Of a stretch of DNA of 54,791 nt, positions 32,460 to 40,412 are shown one piece after another. Where the stretch lies: positions 1-54,791 of the IMG/VR virus record IMGVR_UViG_3300033148_005125. One strand, written 5' to 3'. The notes beneath the pieces were generated by a model. That model was not told the DNA's origin. It saw only the letters and a program-made list of their open reading frames with translations, and ran no database searches. The stretch is from a virus. The translations under genes and the position numbers were made by a program. Numbering within the stretch: position 1 is the stretch's first letter; every line of letters begins with the position of its first letter.

Positions 32460-33041
32460 ATGGGAATTAGTCAGGTAAAGGTAAGAGCAAAAATAACTAT
32501 AGGAACCAGTTTAACTGTGGAGACTCCATATGTATTAAGATTTGATGTAAATAAAGTAAGAGGTCAAATATCTACTTTTAGCGCATCTCTTAAAGTACAT
32601 GGAGATGTTATTACGCAGTCTATAGCTGGTGATAATATTAAAATATATGCTGGTACTTCTTCTAATTATATAAGTAATATAATTTTTTCTGGTATAGTAA
32701 AATCTATACAGATATCTCCTTGTTGGGATGATCCACAATATGTTTTTATGAATGTAAGTGGTGAAGATATTTTAAGTATGTTGCGCGGTAAGAAGTATAC
32801 AAGAAGAAGTACAGCTAGTACAGCTTCTTGGGTTTCTATAGACGGTATAACTAGGAAAGGTTTGAGAAGTGGTAAATTTAAAGCTACATTTGAAAATAGA
32901 GTAGACACCTTACAAGATGATTTAACACATATTACAGCTGTTGAAACTTCAGATATACACGATTCAAAAAAGGCTGATAAACATGTAAACGATACTAAGA
33001 CTCCAAAATCATCTGCTCAGGCAAGCAATAGGATAAATTAA
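32460..33041 (+). CDS. short baseplate hub-like protein
   Basis: A 193-residue protein with AAGGAGGA upstream. Residues 1-105 match the first domain of hub proteins of the gpD/gp27/Dit-Tal type in pattern. VLRFDVNKVRGQISTFSASL, then a hydrophilic strand pair, DNIKIYAG, IIFSGIVKSIQISP and VSGEDILSMLRGKKYTRR give the usual order: frame definition, axis, field, then GxxxxIL. Full hubs are longer, so this is either a single-domain version or one part of a hub split over two or three genes. The C-terminal 80 residues are polar and probably disordered. Confidence 0.5.
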   Translation: MGISQVKVRAKITIGTSLTVETPYVLRFDVNKVRGQISTFSASLKVHGDVITQSIAGDNIKIYAGTSSNYISNIIFSGIVKSIQISPCWDDPQYVFMNVSGEDILSMLRGKKYTRRSTASTASWVSIDGITRKGLRSGKFKATFENRVDTLQDDLTHITAVETSDIHDSKKADKHVNDTKTPKSSAQASNRIN

Positions 33042-33060
33042 GGAGGAGGGTGGTAATAAA

Positions 33061-33471
33061 ATGTCTAATGATTTTTCTTCACAAACATCTTTATATTTAA
33101 TACCAGGTATGAGAGTAGAACTTTGGATACCTATAAATACTAAAGATAATATAGCAATGTTTCCTACACAGGACGTAAGTTATAAAGTAGGTGATATTGT
33201 TTATGAATTGACTAATAGTTTTTATGAAGAATCACAAGGTACTGTGGGGGAAATAGTAAGGGCTATTCCTGATGAGTACCAAAGATTTGGTGTAGAATAT
33301 TGGCATAAAAAACCAGAAGAAAATACGATATGGTATATAAGTGCTCACCCAGATATAAAACTTATTTGGAATGTAATTGCTGTACCAATTCATGATCACT
33401 CATCTATTGTTCAAGGCGGACCTGCATATGGTACATATTTTAGTGATGACATAGAGGCTGAAGGAGAATAA
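33061..33471 (+). CDS. small tail-tip protein with an HDHSSIVQGGPAYGTY motif
   Basis: A 136-residue protein with GGAGGAGGG upstream. Residues 1-105 are beta-rich (PGMRVELWIPINT, VSYKVGDIVYELTN, TIWYISAHPDIKL). The C-terminus reads IPIHDHSSIVQGGPAYGTYF, then an acidic end. The HDH cluster could bind a metal ion as seen in spike-type proteins, and the GGPAYGTY motif looks like a conserved docking strand. It sits among hub and small tail-tip genes. The exact role is not recognised. Confidence 0.5.
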   Translation: MSNDFSSQTSLYLIPGMRVELWIPINTKDNIAMFPTQDVSYKVGDIVYELTNSFYEESQGTVGEIVRAIPDEYQRFGVEYWHKKPEENTIWYISAHPDIKLIWNVIAVPIHDHSSIVQGGPAYGTYFSDDIEAEGE

Positions 33472-33472
33472 A

Positions 33473-34102
33473 ATGGCATATATAGTAGGTGGACCTAGAG
33501 GAAGCACAGGTTGTTGTCAGTTAGTTGGTAATTTACATCTATCTGGTTTTAATGGATGTGTAACTTCTATTAGTGTTAGTGCTAATACTGAAATAAATGC
33601 ACAGTGTGCAGAACCTAGAACAGGTCCTACTATAGGTAATGTATCTTTAAGTGGTTATGCGTCTACTAGTACTTATGTGGGTTGTCCAAGCCAGGCTGGT
33701 GTTTCTATAAATTGGATTAGAAAATATGATTGTGTAAATGACATTGTTTATTTTATACATTCAGGGCAAGGATCGTCTTTTATATCAGGACCTCTTACTG
33801 GAATTACTTATGTGCACATGAATCAGAGTACTGGAAGAACTTACCCAATAATTAATGCTAGTTCTAGTTCAGGCCCGACAGGTTTGTATCTAGAAACCAA
33901 TAGGGAAGATGGTTATGGTATGGGATATACCGGCGATATTTTTACTTTTAATACTTCAAATGAAAATGATTTGATAGTATCTAATTTCGGAGTTGGAAGT
34001 GGTGATATGTATTTGCAAAATTTTAGTTTATCGGCAAATCCAGGGAATTATCCAACAGTTTCATATTCTTTTCTATTCACTATTTCTGAAGGGGGTTTTT
34101 AA
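33473..34102 (+). CDS. beta-rich tail protein of unknown function
   Basis: A 209-residue protein starting one base after the previous stop, with AAGGAG inside that gene. It is Gly/Ser-rich and beta-structured with four or five cysteines. It opens with GGPRGSTGCCQLVGNLHLSG and includes SISVSANTEINAQCAEPRTG. The alternating pattern and the C-terminal strand (TVSYSFLFTISEGGF) resemble small tail-tube-like or collar proteins. Neighbours at 34103, 34465 and 34950 share this style, which suggests a set of small tail-tip components. No family is recognised. Confidence 0.45.
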   Translation: MAYIVGGPRGSTGCCQLVGNLHLSGFNGCVTSISVSANTEINAQCAEPRTGPTIGNVSLSGYASTSTYVGCPSQAGVSINWIRKYDCVNDIVYFIHSGQGSSFISGPLTGITYVHMNQSTGRTYPIINASSSSGPTGLYLETNREDGYGMGYTGDIFTFNTSNENDLIVSNFGVGSGDMYLQNFSLSANPGNYPTVSYSFLFTISEGGF

Positions 34103-34447
34103 ATGGCTGACAATGTAATTGTAATAGATGGCTCTACATATGGGTCTAGTTGGTCTGGTGATGGTACTGTTTTTACTGGCCAGCATTATAGATTAAGAGC
34201 TGGTGCTCCTATGCCTATAGCTGGAGGTGGTTTTGTATTACACACATTTAAAGCAGAGCTAACTGATGTAGATGTATATATGTGTACAGAGTCATTACCT
34301 GGAAGTGATCAGTTTAGAGGTCAAAGGGGCGATTATTTATCTGCTAGTTTTTCTAGATTAAATATAAAAGGTGGAAATACTTTTCAAGGTAAAATTACTA
34401 GAAATCTTAGGTATATTACTGAAGGTAGTGTTTTTACATTTGGTTAA
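34103..34447 (+). CDS. small beta-rich structural protein
   Basis: A 114-residue protein with GAAGGGGG upstream, directly after the previous stop. It starts MADNVIVIDGSTYGSSWSGD and continues with short strands (HYRLRAGAPMPIAGGGFVLH, KITRNLRYITEG). It has one cysteine and no membrane segment. It is likely a virion component from its neighbours, with the fold and role unknown. Confidence 0.45.
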   Translation: MADNVIVIDGSTYGSSWSGDGTVFTGQHYRLRAGAPMPIAGGGFVLHTFKAELTDVDVYMCTESLPGSDQFRGQRGDYLSASFSRLNIKGGNTFQGKITRNLRYITEGSVFTFG

Positions 34448-34464
34448 TAAAGGAGGGGTTTGTT

Positions 34465-34695
34465 GTGGCATCATTTATAGAATGTACATCATTAAATTTT
34501 TCTTATGATATCCTTGGTTTGGTAACAGTTAGTTATACAATGGTACATAATACCGCTAACTTAACTGTAGATACTAGTATTGATGCCGGCGGACAAACTT
34601 TTAGAGGGTATGTTATGGATGCATCTATGAACCCTATACCTAATACTATTGGATGGTATGAAACACATGTAACTTTAATTGCTACTACTAATTAA
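34465..34695 (+). CDS. small beta-rich structural protein, GTG start
   Basis: A 76-residue protein. GTG at 34465 is preceded by AAAGGAGGGG at suitable spacing. Residues 5-28 (ECTSLNFSYDILGLVTVSYT) repeat the beta-hairpin style seen in the 33473 and 34950 products. It may be a single-domain relative of those proteins. No function is recognised. Confidence 0.45.
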   Translation: MASFIECTSLNFSYDILGLVTVSYTMVHNTANLTVDTSIDAGGQTFRGYVMDASMNPIPNTIGWYETHVTLIATTN

Positions 34696-34709
34696 TAGGG
34701 AGACTATAT

Positions 34710-34916
34710 ATGGCTTGTGGAGGATGTTCTAAGAAAAAAGCTGCTAGGCGAGTAACAGCTGTTAATAAAGATGGTGTTATGGGTGGATATGGACATTTAA
34801 CTGATAGACAAATTAAAGCTAGGTTGGAAGTTTATAAGAAAAAATATTGTAAGGATTGTGATAAACGTTATGAGTGTGATTACAAAATGTATGTAGAATG
34901 TAAAAAAAATAAATAA
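34710..34916 (+). CDS. small cysteine-rich, probably zinc-binding protein
   Basis: Sixty-eight residues with GGGAG upstream. Cysteines C3 and C6 (MACGGCSKKK) and C47, C50, C56 and C64 (CKDC...C...C) could form one or two zinc knuckles. The chain is very basic. It resembles the short MACGGC-type proteins found in other phage structural operons, whose role is not known to me. It may bind DNA, or staple tail-tip proteins together through metal or disulphide links. Confidence 0.5.
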   Translation: MACGGCSKKKAARRVTAVNKDGVMGGYGHLTDRQIKARLEVYKKKYCKDCDKRYECDYKMYVECKKNK

Positions 34917-34949
34917 AGTAACCTTTGTAATAATAGAGGAATTAACTAA

Positions 34950-35609
34950 TTGAGGAGGTTTATAATGAGCATTGTAATAGGAGCAACTACAACGGTTTCT
35001 TTTCCATATGGTGAATGTGTTGTGTCTGTAAGCTGGGGTTATAATCCAAATGTGCAAAGATTATATTGTTTGGGCAGTTGGGATGTTTTTGATACAATAG
35101 AAAAACCTACTGAAACTTTTAATGTAACCATATATGCTCCTGGAAGTTCAATGAATGTGTTACCCACTGGTGAATGTGCTAATGCCTCTCCTCTAATAAC
35201 AGCTTCAGTTTCACCTACAGTTTGTGGTGATCCTGTGCCGGGCGTTTCCGGCGATTGGTATTTAACAAGTTATGGTTTTAATAAAGACGATCCGGTTGGT
35301 CCAGGACAGGAAACGTGGTCAATGACTAGATGGGTTGCTGGTGGTAGCACACCACTTCCTACTTATGTTATCAGAGGTATAGCCGAAGGCCAAGCCTCTA
35401 ATGTTGATGGTGTAGTTAATTCCGGAGTTATTTTTACTGGGATAACTACAGAAGCAACAACTGGTAGTGTTTCTGCCGGCGCTGTTAGTGTAGGAAGGGC
35501 TTATACTAATACTGTTGGTCAAGTAGTCAGTGTTGGTGGCGGAACAAATGCAGGAGGAGAAACAGGAACAGCAAGTGTATCAATACCATATACACCATTA
35601 TGGTTATAA
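34950..35609 (+). CDS. tail-tube-like beta-rich structural protein
   Basis: A 219-residue protein with TTGAGGAGG upstream, after a gap holding a TAACCT-type element (34917-34940). WGYNPNVQRLYCLGSWDVFD, then KPTETFNVTIYAPG, is the pattern of tube-like domains (strand, turn, KPTxTFNVTIY strand). Residues 80-150 contain two further cysteines and aromatic strands. The C-terminal 60 residues are Gly/Ala/Thr/Val repeats (GVVNSGVIFTGITTEATTGS) that look flexible. It may be a tube-initiator-like ring at the tail tip. Confidence 0.45.
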   Translation: MRRFIMSIVIGATTTVSFPYGECVVSVSWGYNPNVQRLYCLGSWDVFDTIEKPTETFNVTIYAPGSSMNVLPTGECANASPLITASVSPTVCGDPVPGVSGDWYLTSYGFNKDDPVGPGQETWSMTRWVAGGSTPLPTYVIRGIAEGQASNVDGVVNSGVIFTGITTEATTGSVSAGAVSVGRAYTNTVGQVVSVGGGTNAGGETGTASVSIPYTPLWL

Positions 35610-35621
35610 AGGAGAAGGATT

Positions 35622-36053
35622 ATGGCTAAATTTTTATTATCTGAAAAATACAGGCTTGAGTTTCATTGGAAAAAAGTTAAATATGAATGTGAAGGAATTT
35701 GTAATTTAGAGAAAGCTTATTTTTCTGGTCCAGCTTTATTAGATGCTGAAGAGGTTTTACCTAATGATGAGATTTTGTTAGATTTTTATTCACAATATAT
35801 TGTTTTAGTCAAAAATGTTTATGTAGGAAAATTATCGTGGAGCGCTGTAAAATATAATAAGAATAATATTATAAGTTTAACGGATGCTAAAATAACACAT
35901 ACCACAGAGTTAAATAGAGTCCCAAAACTTAATAATAATGATTACTTAGTTATAGACACAAGAAATCATGAAGCAGCAGTCCACATGTTTAATTTAACTT
36001 ATAAAACATATGTTGTTAATAAAGCTGGAGAACCGTATAATTTTAAAAGATAA
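35622..36053 (+). CDS. unknown tail-region protein
   Basis: A 143-residue protein with AAAGGAGAAGG upstream. It is mixed alpha/beta with aromatic strands (YRLEFHWKKVKYECEGICNL, FYSQYIVLVKNVYVGKLSW). It has two cysteines and no recognised motif. It lies inside the tail-tip block and shares its operon spacing, so a structural role is likely. Confidence 0.45.
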   Translation: MAKFLLSEKYRLEFHWKKVKYECEGICNLEKAYFSGPALLDAEEVLPNDEILLDFYSQYIVLVKNVYVGKLSWSAVKYNKNNIISLTDAKITHTTELNRVPKLNNNDYLVIDTRNHEAAVHMFNLTYKTYVVNKAGEPYNFKR

Positions 36054-36064
36054 AGGAATAAAAA

Positions 36065-36565
36065 ATGGCAAGATGTAGACCAGATTGTGTTACAACTTAT
36101 TCAGGCACCAACAGAGAGAAGTGGGACTATGTAAGAAGCCTTTATTTTGGAGATTATGTGGAAATTAGAGCTGTTGATGATGAGGCAAGGATTGCATATG
36201 AAATTGCATTAACGGCTTTGTTTGGTGAGGACGAGGCTTCTTGGCTTGCGCGCGCAGCTAGCACACCATTTGAGAGATGGATGCAGTGGAAATATGAATA
36301 TGGTACTGGGGCTTATGCTAATTTACCACAATATAAAATTGATAACCATGTGGGACGTTGTTATGCTGCATGCCCTTATTCTACAGAAGCAACAGATTTA
36401 AGATCAGAACATATGTTGGGTGCAGTACCAACAAAAGTTACTCATACAGTAGGTGATGTGACACATTATATGGAGATAGCTTATCAAGGAAAATGGGGGT
36501 TTAGATGTACATATGATGGCTGTCCATATTATTTGACAAACGGAGTTAGATATTTTTATTGTTAA
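36065..36565 (+). CDS. cysteine-rich tail-region protein of unknown function
   Basis: A 166-residue protein with AAAGGA upstream. It has about eight cysteines, including the N-terminal CRPDC, RCYAAC in the middle and a C-terminal GFRCTYDGCPYYLTNGVRYF-YC pattern that looks like a metal- or disulphide-bridged knuckle. The middle is helical (EDEASWLARAASTPFERWMQ). No family is recognised. Its cysteine content echoes the 1558-residue protein near the right edge. Confidence 0.45.
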   Translation: MARCRPDCVTTYSGTNREKWDYVRSLYFGDYVEIRAVDDEARIAYEIALTALFGEDEASWLARAASTPFERWMQWKYEYGTGAYANLPQYKIDNHVGRCYAACPYSTEATDLRSEHMLGAVPTKVTHTVGDVTHYMEIAYQGKWGFRCTYDGCPYYLTNGVRYFYC

Positions 36566-36589
36566 AATTATATAGGGGGTATTTAAAAC

Positions 36590-37576
36590 ATGGCTATAAA
36601 TATAAGCACACAAGATTTAATAAATTATCCAGGCACAGTTAAAACTGTTACTGTAGATCAAAGTTCAATAGTTCCTGCAGGGTATGAAGGGGATGAGCAG
36701 TATGTTCAAAAATTTTCTACTACTGCTTATAGTGACATAGCTACTACTACAGCTATTCAGGCTATATATGTTACTAATTTTAAAGCAGGGTGGTGTAAAA
36801 GTTCTGGTTTTGCAGGCGCCGGCGGAAAATTTAGTTTAGATTCAACTCATTATAAACTTAATGTTAAAATAGATGCTACTACAACTACAAGTGGAAGTAG
36901 TATAGGTGATGGTTATTATGAAATATCATTATCCTATAACGTAGATGAAACACCAGTAGATGGTAGTGCTGTTGCTGCTGATATGGAAGAAAAAATAAGA
37001 GCTATATCATTACATACAGAAGACACTGGATTTTCTCTTCCTTATTTAAATGCTTCTGTAGAGTATACAGATGGTAAATTTTATATAGTTTCAGGAAGTA
37101 TAGGTAATTATTTCAGTGGAGATGATAGAAGTTCTGTTAAAGTGATGGCTGCAGCTGCAACTGATTGTTCTATAGAATTAGGATTTAATTTATCATTAGA
37201 TAGTGAAACATTAGATGGTATTGCAATTAAAGAATCTTATATAACATCTAGTTATACTACTGATACTACACCTTTAGTTATAGCTGCCGGTACTGGTGTT
37301 ACAGCTGGTGATTGTTTAATGATAACTGATGGGACTAACACTGATTATTTTACTGCTATATCAGGAACTACTAGTACTAGTGTTGTGGTACCTACTAGTG
37401 GTAATAATAGTTATGTTGGTATAGCTAATGATTATACTACTGTTAGTGGTGCTAGAGTACAAATTCTTAATCAACAAGATCCTGAAGGTACACCCACTAT
37501 GTGGTATAAAGATATAGATTCTATAGTTCGTTGGGGTGTAAAGTCTATTGTTAATCAAATAGATTATTCTAGTTAA
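36590..37576 (+). CDS. structural protein with a flagellin/FliD IN-like beta domain
   Basis: A 328-residue protein with a GGGGG site. Residues about 85-215 hold a strand, then VAADMEEKIRAIS, then ASVEYTDGKFYIVSGSIG, then SSVKVMAAAATDCSIELGFN. This is the layout of IN-type domains in flagellar cap and hook proteins (strands, an in-line helix of the A-x-x-I-x-x-K-I type, then G-K-L-x-I-x-S-G and SSV). The same layout recurs in the 46672 gene, so the two are related. Residues 230-330 add an oligonucleotide/oligosaccharide-like strand set ending in WYKDIDSIVRWGVKSIV. A tail fibre or tail-tip structural protein is likely. Confidence 0.5.
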   Translation: MAINISTQDLINYPGTVKTVTVDQSSIVPAGYEGDEQYVQKFSTTAYSDIATTTAIQAIYVTNFKAGWCKSSGFAGAGGKFSLDSTHYKLNVKIDATTTTSGSSIGDGYYEISLSYNVDETPVDGSAVAADMEEKIRAISLHTEDTGFSLPYLNASVEYTDGKFYIVSGSIGNYFSGDDRSSVKVMAAAATDCSIELGFNLSLDSETLDGIAIKESYITSSYTTDTTPLVIAAGTGVTAGDCLMITDGTNTDYFTAISGTTSTSVVVPTSGNNSYVGIANDYTTVSGARVQILNQQDPEGTPTMWYKDIDSIVRWGVKSIVNQIDYSS

Positions 37577-37597
37577 TTTGTAAATTGAGGTGTTTAG

Positions 37598-38092
37598 ATG
37601 GCACAGTTTTTAATTAGAAATTCACTTAATCCACAAAAAGTGGTTAGTTGTGGTATAACTTTTGAACAAGTAACTACCAAAGGTGGTATGGGTGAGCCAA
37701 TTTGGGTAATAGAGTTGGCTACAGATGAGCCTCATAAAAATGGTGGTAATATACCTCCTGAATTTATAAATTTAACTAGTTTAGATAATTTAGATGAAGA
37801 AATAGAAAAAGCGGTTGAAATACTATCTGAAAAGATTGATTGGACTCCGTTAGAAATTGATTTAAGACCCCCATTTGTTGAATCATGTTACCCATCAAGT
37901 TATGAAGTAGATATAGAAAGTTCTATAGAAATAATTTTAAAAGATTTATTACCAGCCGCCGGAATAGATATAGATAGTATAAACATGACGATAAATGATT
38001 TTGATGTCACATCAGAATTAGAAATAAGTGGTGATCCTTATGAATATACTTTAAAATGGAAACCATTTATACGTGTTTATAGTGAAGAATAA
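37598..38092 (+). CDS. small tail protein with an Ig-like C-terminal domain
   Basis: A 164-residue protein with GAGGTG upstream. Residues 1-85 form a small alpha/beta domain (FLIRNSLNPQKVVSCGITFE). Residues about 95-160 are Ig-like: RPPFVESCYPSSYEVDIESS, IILKDLLPAAGIDIDSINMT, then GDPYEYTLKWKP. The pattern P-x-x-x-x-x-x-P...D-x-x-x-x-I-x-x-x-x-D...G-I-D-x-x-S-I-x-M resembles the C-terminal Ig-like domains of the 40413 product, suggesting shared origin. Probably a fibre-attachment protein. Confidence 0.45.
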   Translation: MAQFLIRNSLNPQKVVSCGITFEQVTTKGGMGEPIWVIELATDEPHKNGGNIPPEFINLTSLDNLDEEIEKAVEILSEKIDWTPLEIDLRPPFVESCYPSSYEVDIESSIEIILKDLLPAAGIDIDSINMTINDFDVTSELEISGDPYEYTLKWKPFIRVYSEE

Positions 38093-38110
38093 GGTTTATA
38101 GGAGGAATTT

Positions 38111-38560
38111 ATGGTTAAGGCAGAGGAATTTTGGAGTTTTTTATGTAACGAATTAGATTACAGGTTTTTTGCTGGCATACCATGTAAAGGATTAAAACCC
38201 TTATATGATACAATGAGCCCAGAATTTATGCATTATATACCAGCTGTTAATGAACGTGTTGCCGCAGGAATGTGTAATGGTGCTCGTCTTGCTGGTGTGA
38301 AAAGTGCTATGTTAATAGATTTAAAAAATATATATTCTATATTTGATTTAATATTTAATTTTAACAGTATCTATAAGATTCCATTTTTAATTATAGCATA
38401 TGAAAATAATAAAATTAATTTAAATAAAATAGGTTTTGATGTAAAGCATAAATATTTAAGTAAGACTTTATTTAAGCCAAGTTTGAGGAAATTTGTAAAG
38501 GTTGTGGAAGAGGATAATACAACAGGAATTGTAATTATAAAGGAGGGGGTATTAGAATGA
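38111..38560 (+). CDS. TPP-enzyme pyrimidine-domain protein, phosphonopyruvate/sulfopyruvate decarboxylase alpha-like
   Basis: A 149-residue protein with TAGGAGGAA upstream. YRFFAGIPCKGLKPLYDTM, then YIPAVNERVAAGMCNGARLA, then KSAMLIDLKNIYSIFDLIFN and IPFLIIAYENN, match the Pyr domain of phosphonopyruvate and sulfopyruvate decarboxylases (FFTGVPDSLLK...AANEGNAVAIAAG...YMQNSG...PLLLIIGWRG). The cofactor-activating glutamate is kept (E48 of VNE). Length fits a single Pyr domain, as in the split archaeal ComD/ComE enzyme. It overlaps the next gene by four bases. The QNSG-like loop is altered to DLKN. An enzyme of this kind amid tail genes is unexpected, and it may be a structural re-use. Confidence 0.65.
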   Translation: MVKAEEFWSFLCNELDYRFFAGIPCKGLKPLYDTMSPEFMHYIPAVNERVAAGMCNGARLAGVKSAMLIDLKNIYSIFDLIFNFNSIYKIPFLIIAYENNKINLNKIGFDVKHKYLSKTLFKPSLRKFVKVVEEDNTTGIVIIKEGVLE

Positions 38561-39153
38561 AACGTTTTACATTAAGTAGACTTTTTTTATCTTTATTGGA
38601 AGATAATGATGTGGTGATTGTAGCTGGAAAAGGTCTGTGTGAAGAGGCTCATAGATATGATAAAAAAGGTTATTTTTATATAGAAAATTCTAATGGTGTA
38701 GCATCATCTTTAGCCCTTGGTATAGCAATACACACAGATAAAAGAGTTTTTGTTTTATGTAGTGATTGTGATTTTTTGAAAGAACTGGGCACCGCACCCC
38801 AAATATCAGTTAGTAGATGTAATAATATTTTTTATGTAATATTTAATGAAGGCATCTATTCTGATGAAGGTAGTTTTCCCACTATAATAGAATCAATACC
38901 TTCTTTCATGGGTATGTTATTTGATTTTGGTTTTGGTGTTAGTAATTATTCAGATTTTTTTTATAAAAAAGGGTCTATGAAGCAATTAAAACATGTCCTT
39001 AGTAGAACAAAAGGTCCAAGGGCCATAGTTATAAATGTAGGTGATGGATACAAAAAATTTGATGAAATACCTTATTCAGAGATAGAATTAAAAGATAGAA
39101 TAAGTGAGTTTATATGTAATATTGATTTAGGAACATCAATGGCTAAAAGTTAG
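38557..39153 (+). CDS. TPP-enzyme diphosphate-domain protein, partner of the preceding gene
   Basis: A 198-residue protein. ATG overlaps the previous TGA, with AGGAGGGGG inside the upstream gene, so the two subunits are made together. YIENSNGVASSLALGIAIHT, RVFVLCSDCDFLKELGTAPQ, then NIFYVIFNEGIYSDEGSF, match the PP domain (GSMGxASSIALGIAL...VVLDGDGSLLMxLGTLAT...LDNGxYDSTG). The GDG motif is S69-D70-C71: only the aspartate is kept. The usual metal-ligand asparagine of DN is E98. Spacing is conserved. It could bind TPP with altered metal chemistry or be inactive. With the preceding gene it would form one alpha-beta enzyme. Substrate cannot be read from sequence. Confidence 0.65.
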   Translation: MKRFTLSRLFLSLLEDNDVVIVAGKGLCEEAHRYDKKGYFYIENSNGVASSLALGIAIHTDKRVFVLCSDCDFLKELGTAPQISVSRCNNIFYVIFNEGIYSDEGSFPTIIESIPSFMGMLFDFGFGVSNYSDFFYKKGSMKQLKHVLSRTKGPRAIVINVGDGYKKFDEIPYSEIELKDRISEFICNIDLGTSMAKS

Positions 39154-39179
39154 TTTTATTACATTGGAGGAATACCAAT

Positions 39180-40400
39180 ATGGCTTATGAGAATATAACA
39201 TTTAGAAAAAGAAACGTGGTTATGGTAGATGGTTATTTTTATATGATTGATGAGGATTTGGATAATTTGGTTGTTAAAACAGATGATGGTACACAAGCAT
39301 TTTCTTATCCTCTTGATACTACTATTACTACAGAAATTTCAAGTTTAGAATATGATGGAAGAAATTTTTGGACCTTAGAAAACTTAGCTGCTAATGATAT
39401 TAGGATTAGAAGATGGTATATAGATAACTATGTTTTAAAGTTGAGAACCACTTTTAGTTTAGTTGAGACAGGCAGCCATAAGTATGAATCTGATGCTTTT
39501 ACTGTTGAGCATTATCATATAGAATTTAGTGGTGATGAGGTTGTTGGACAAAATATATTAAGTATCACAGATGGTTCCAAATTATCAAGTGGTATGACTA
39601 TAACTTTAGGTCCTAATTCTTCTGGTCAAGTAGAAGAATGTACTGTTAACTCGGCAGGCGCTGATTGGGTTCAAATTAATGGAACAACCACATATGCTTA
39701 TAGTAGTGGAGATTCAATTTGTTTTTATAATAATTTTTGGATTTTTAACGATTGGGATGGTTTAGATTCTACTGGTGCATTATATAAATTTAGTGCTTAT
39801 ACTGGATCTCTTGTAACAAAGTATTCTGGCGGAGCTTATGAGTCTGTAGATGCATGTACTTTTTATGATATGTCTGATGTTTATGGCGCAGGATCAGATG
39901 CTATATGTTATATAAAAGGTACCAATATGATATTTTTAGATCCAGATGATATAACTATTAGTTTTGGATCTATGGTGATGGATGCCGTGGAAGATGATAA
40001 TGCAACTGTTATATCTATTTATGATGTGACTATTGAAGGTGATAATGTTTATAGGTTACAATTGAAAGCTACGTATTATGGTACTACTTATACTTTTGCT
40101 AACAGTAACTACAGTTATCAACTTTCAACATTAAATCCATTTATAACAAGTATTAGTTTAAGTGCTGCTCCTGCTATATTACCAGCAGATTTAGTAAGTT
40201 CAAGTATTATTACAGCCATTGTTAAAGACCAATTTTTAAATCCTATTGCAAGTAAATTAGTTTATTTCACCGATGATGATTCTAATGGTTATATTGTTAC
40301 TTCACCTGTTACTACAGATAGTAATGGTGTAGCTACAACAAGTTATAAAGCCGGCAATACAGCTAATGAAGTGAGGATTACTGTAACGGCTCAACAATAA
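39180..40400 (+). CDS. propeller-like tail protein with a C-terminal Big_1 Ig-like domain
   Basis: A 406-residue protein with GGAGGAA upstream. Residues 1-310 contain repeated strand pairs with W and DG turns (DGRNFWTLENLAAND, WIFNDWDGLDSTGALYKFSA, ICYIKGTNMIFLDPDD) suggesting a beta-propeller. Residues about 325-406 form a Big_1 domain: ISLSAAPAILPADLVSSSII, then VKDQFLNPIASKLVYFTDDD and TTDSNGVATTSYKAGNTANE. Big_1 domains occur in invasins and phage adhesins. The next gene is a longer paralogue. A host-surface binding role is likely. Confidence 0.55.
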   Translation: MAYENITFRKRNVVMVDGYFYMIDEDLDNLVVKTDDGTQAFSYPLDTTITTEISSLEYDGRNFWTLENLAANDIRIRRWYIDNYVLKLRTTFSLVETGSHKYESDAFTVEHYHIEFSGDEVVGQNILSITDGSKLSSGMTITLGPNSSGQVEECTVNSAGADWVQINGTTTYAYSSGDSICFYNNFWIFNDWDGLDSTGALYKFSAYTGSLVTKYSGGAYESVDACTFYDMSDVYGAGSDAICYIKGTNMIFLDPDDITISFGSMVMDAVEDDNATVISIYDVTIEGDNVYRLQLKATYYGTTYTFANSNYSYQLSTLNPFITSISLSAAPAILPADLVSSSIITAIVKDQFLNPIASKLVYFTDDDSNGYIVTSPVTTDSNGVATTSYKAGNTANEVRITVTAQQ

Positions 40401-40412
40401 AGGACGGTGTAA

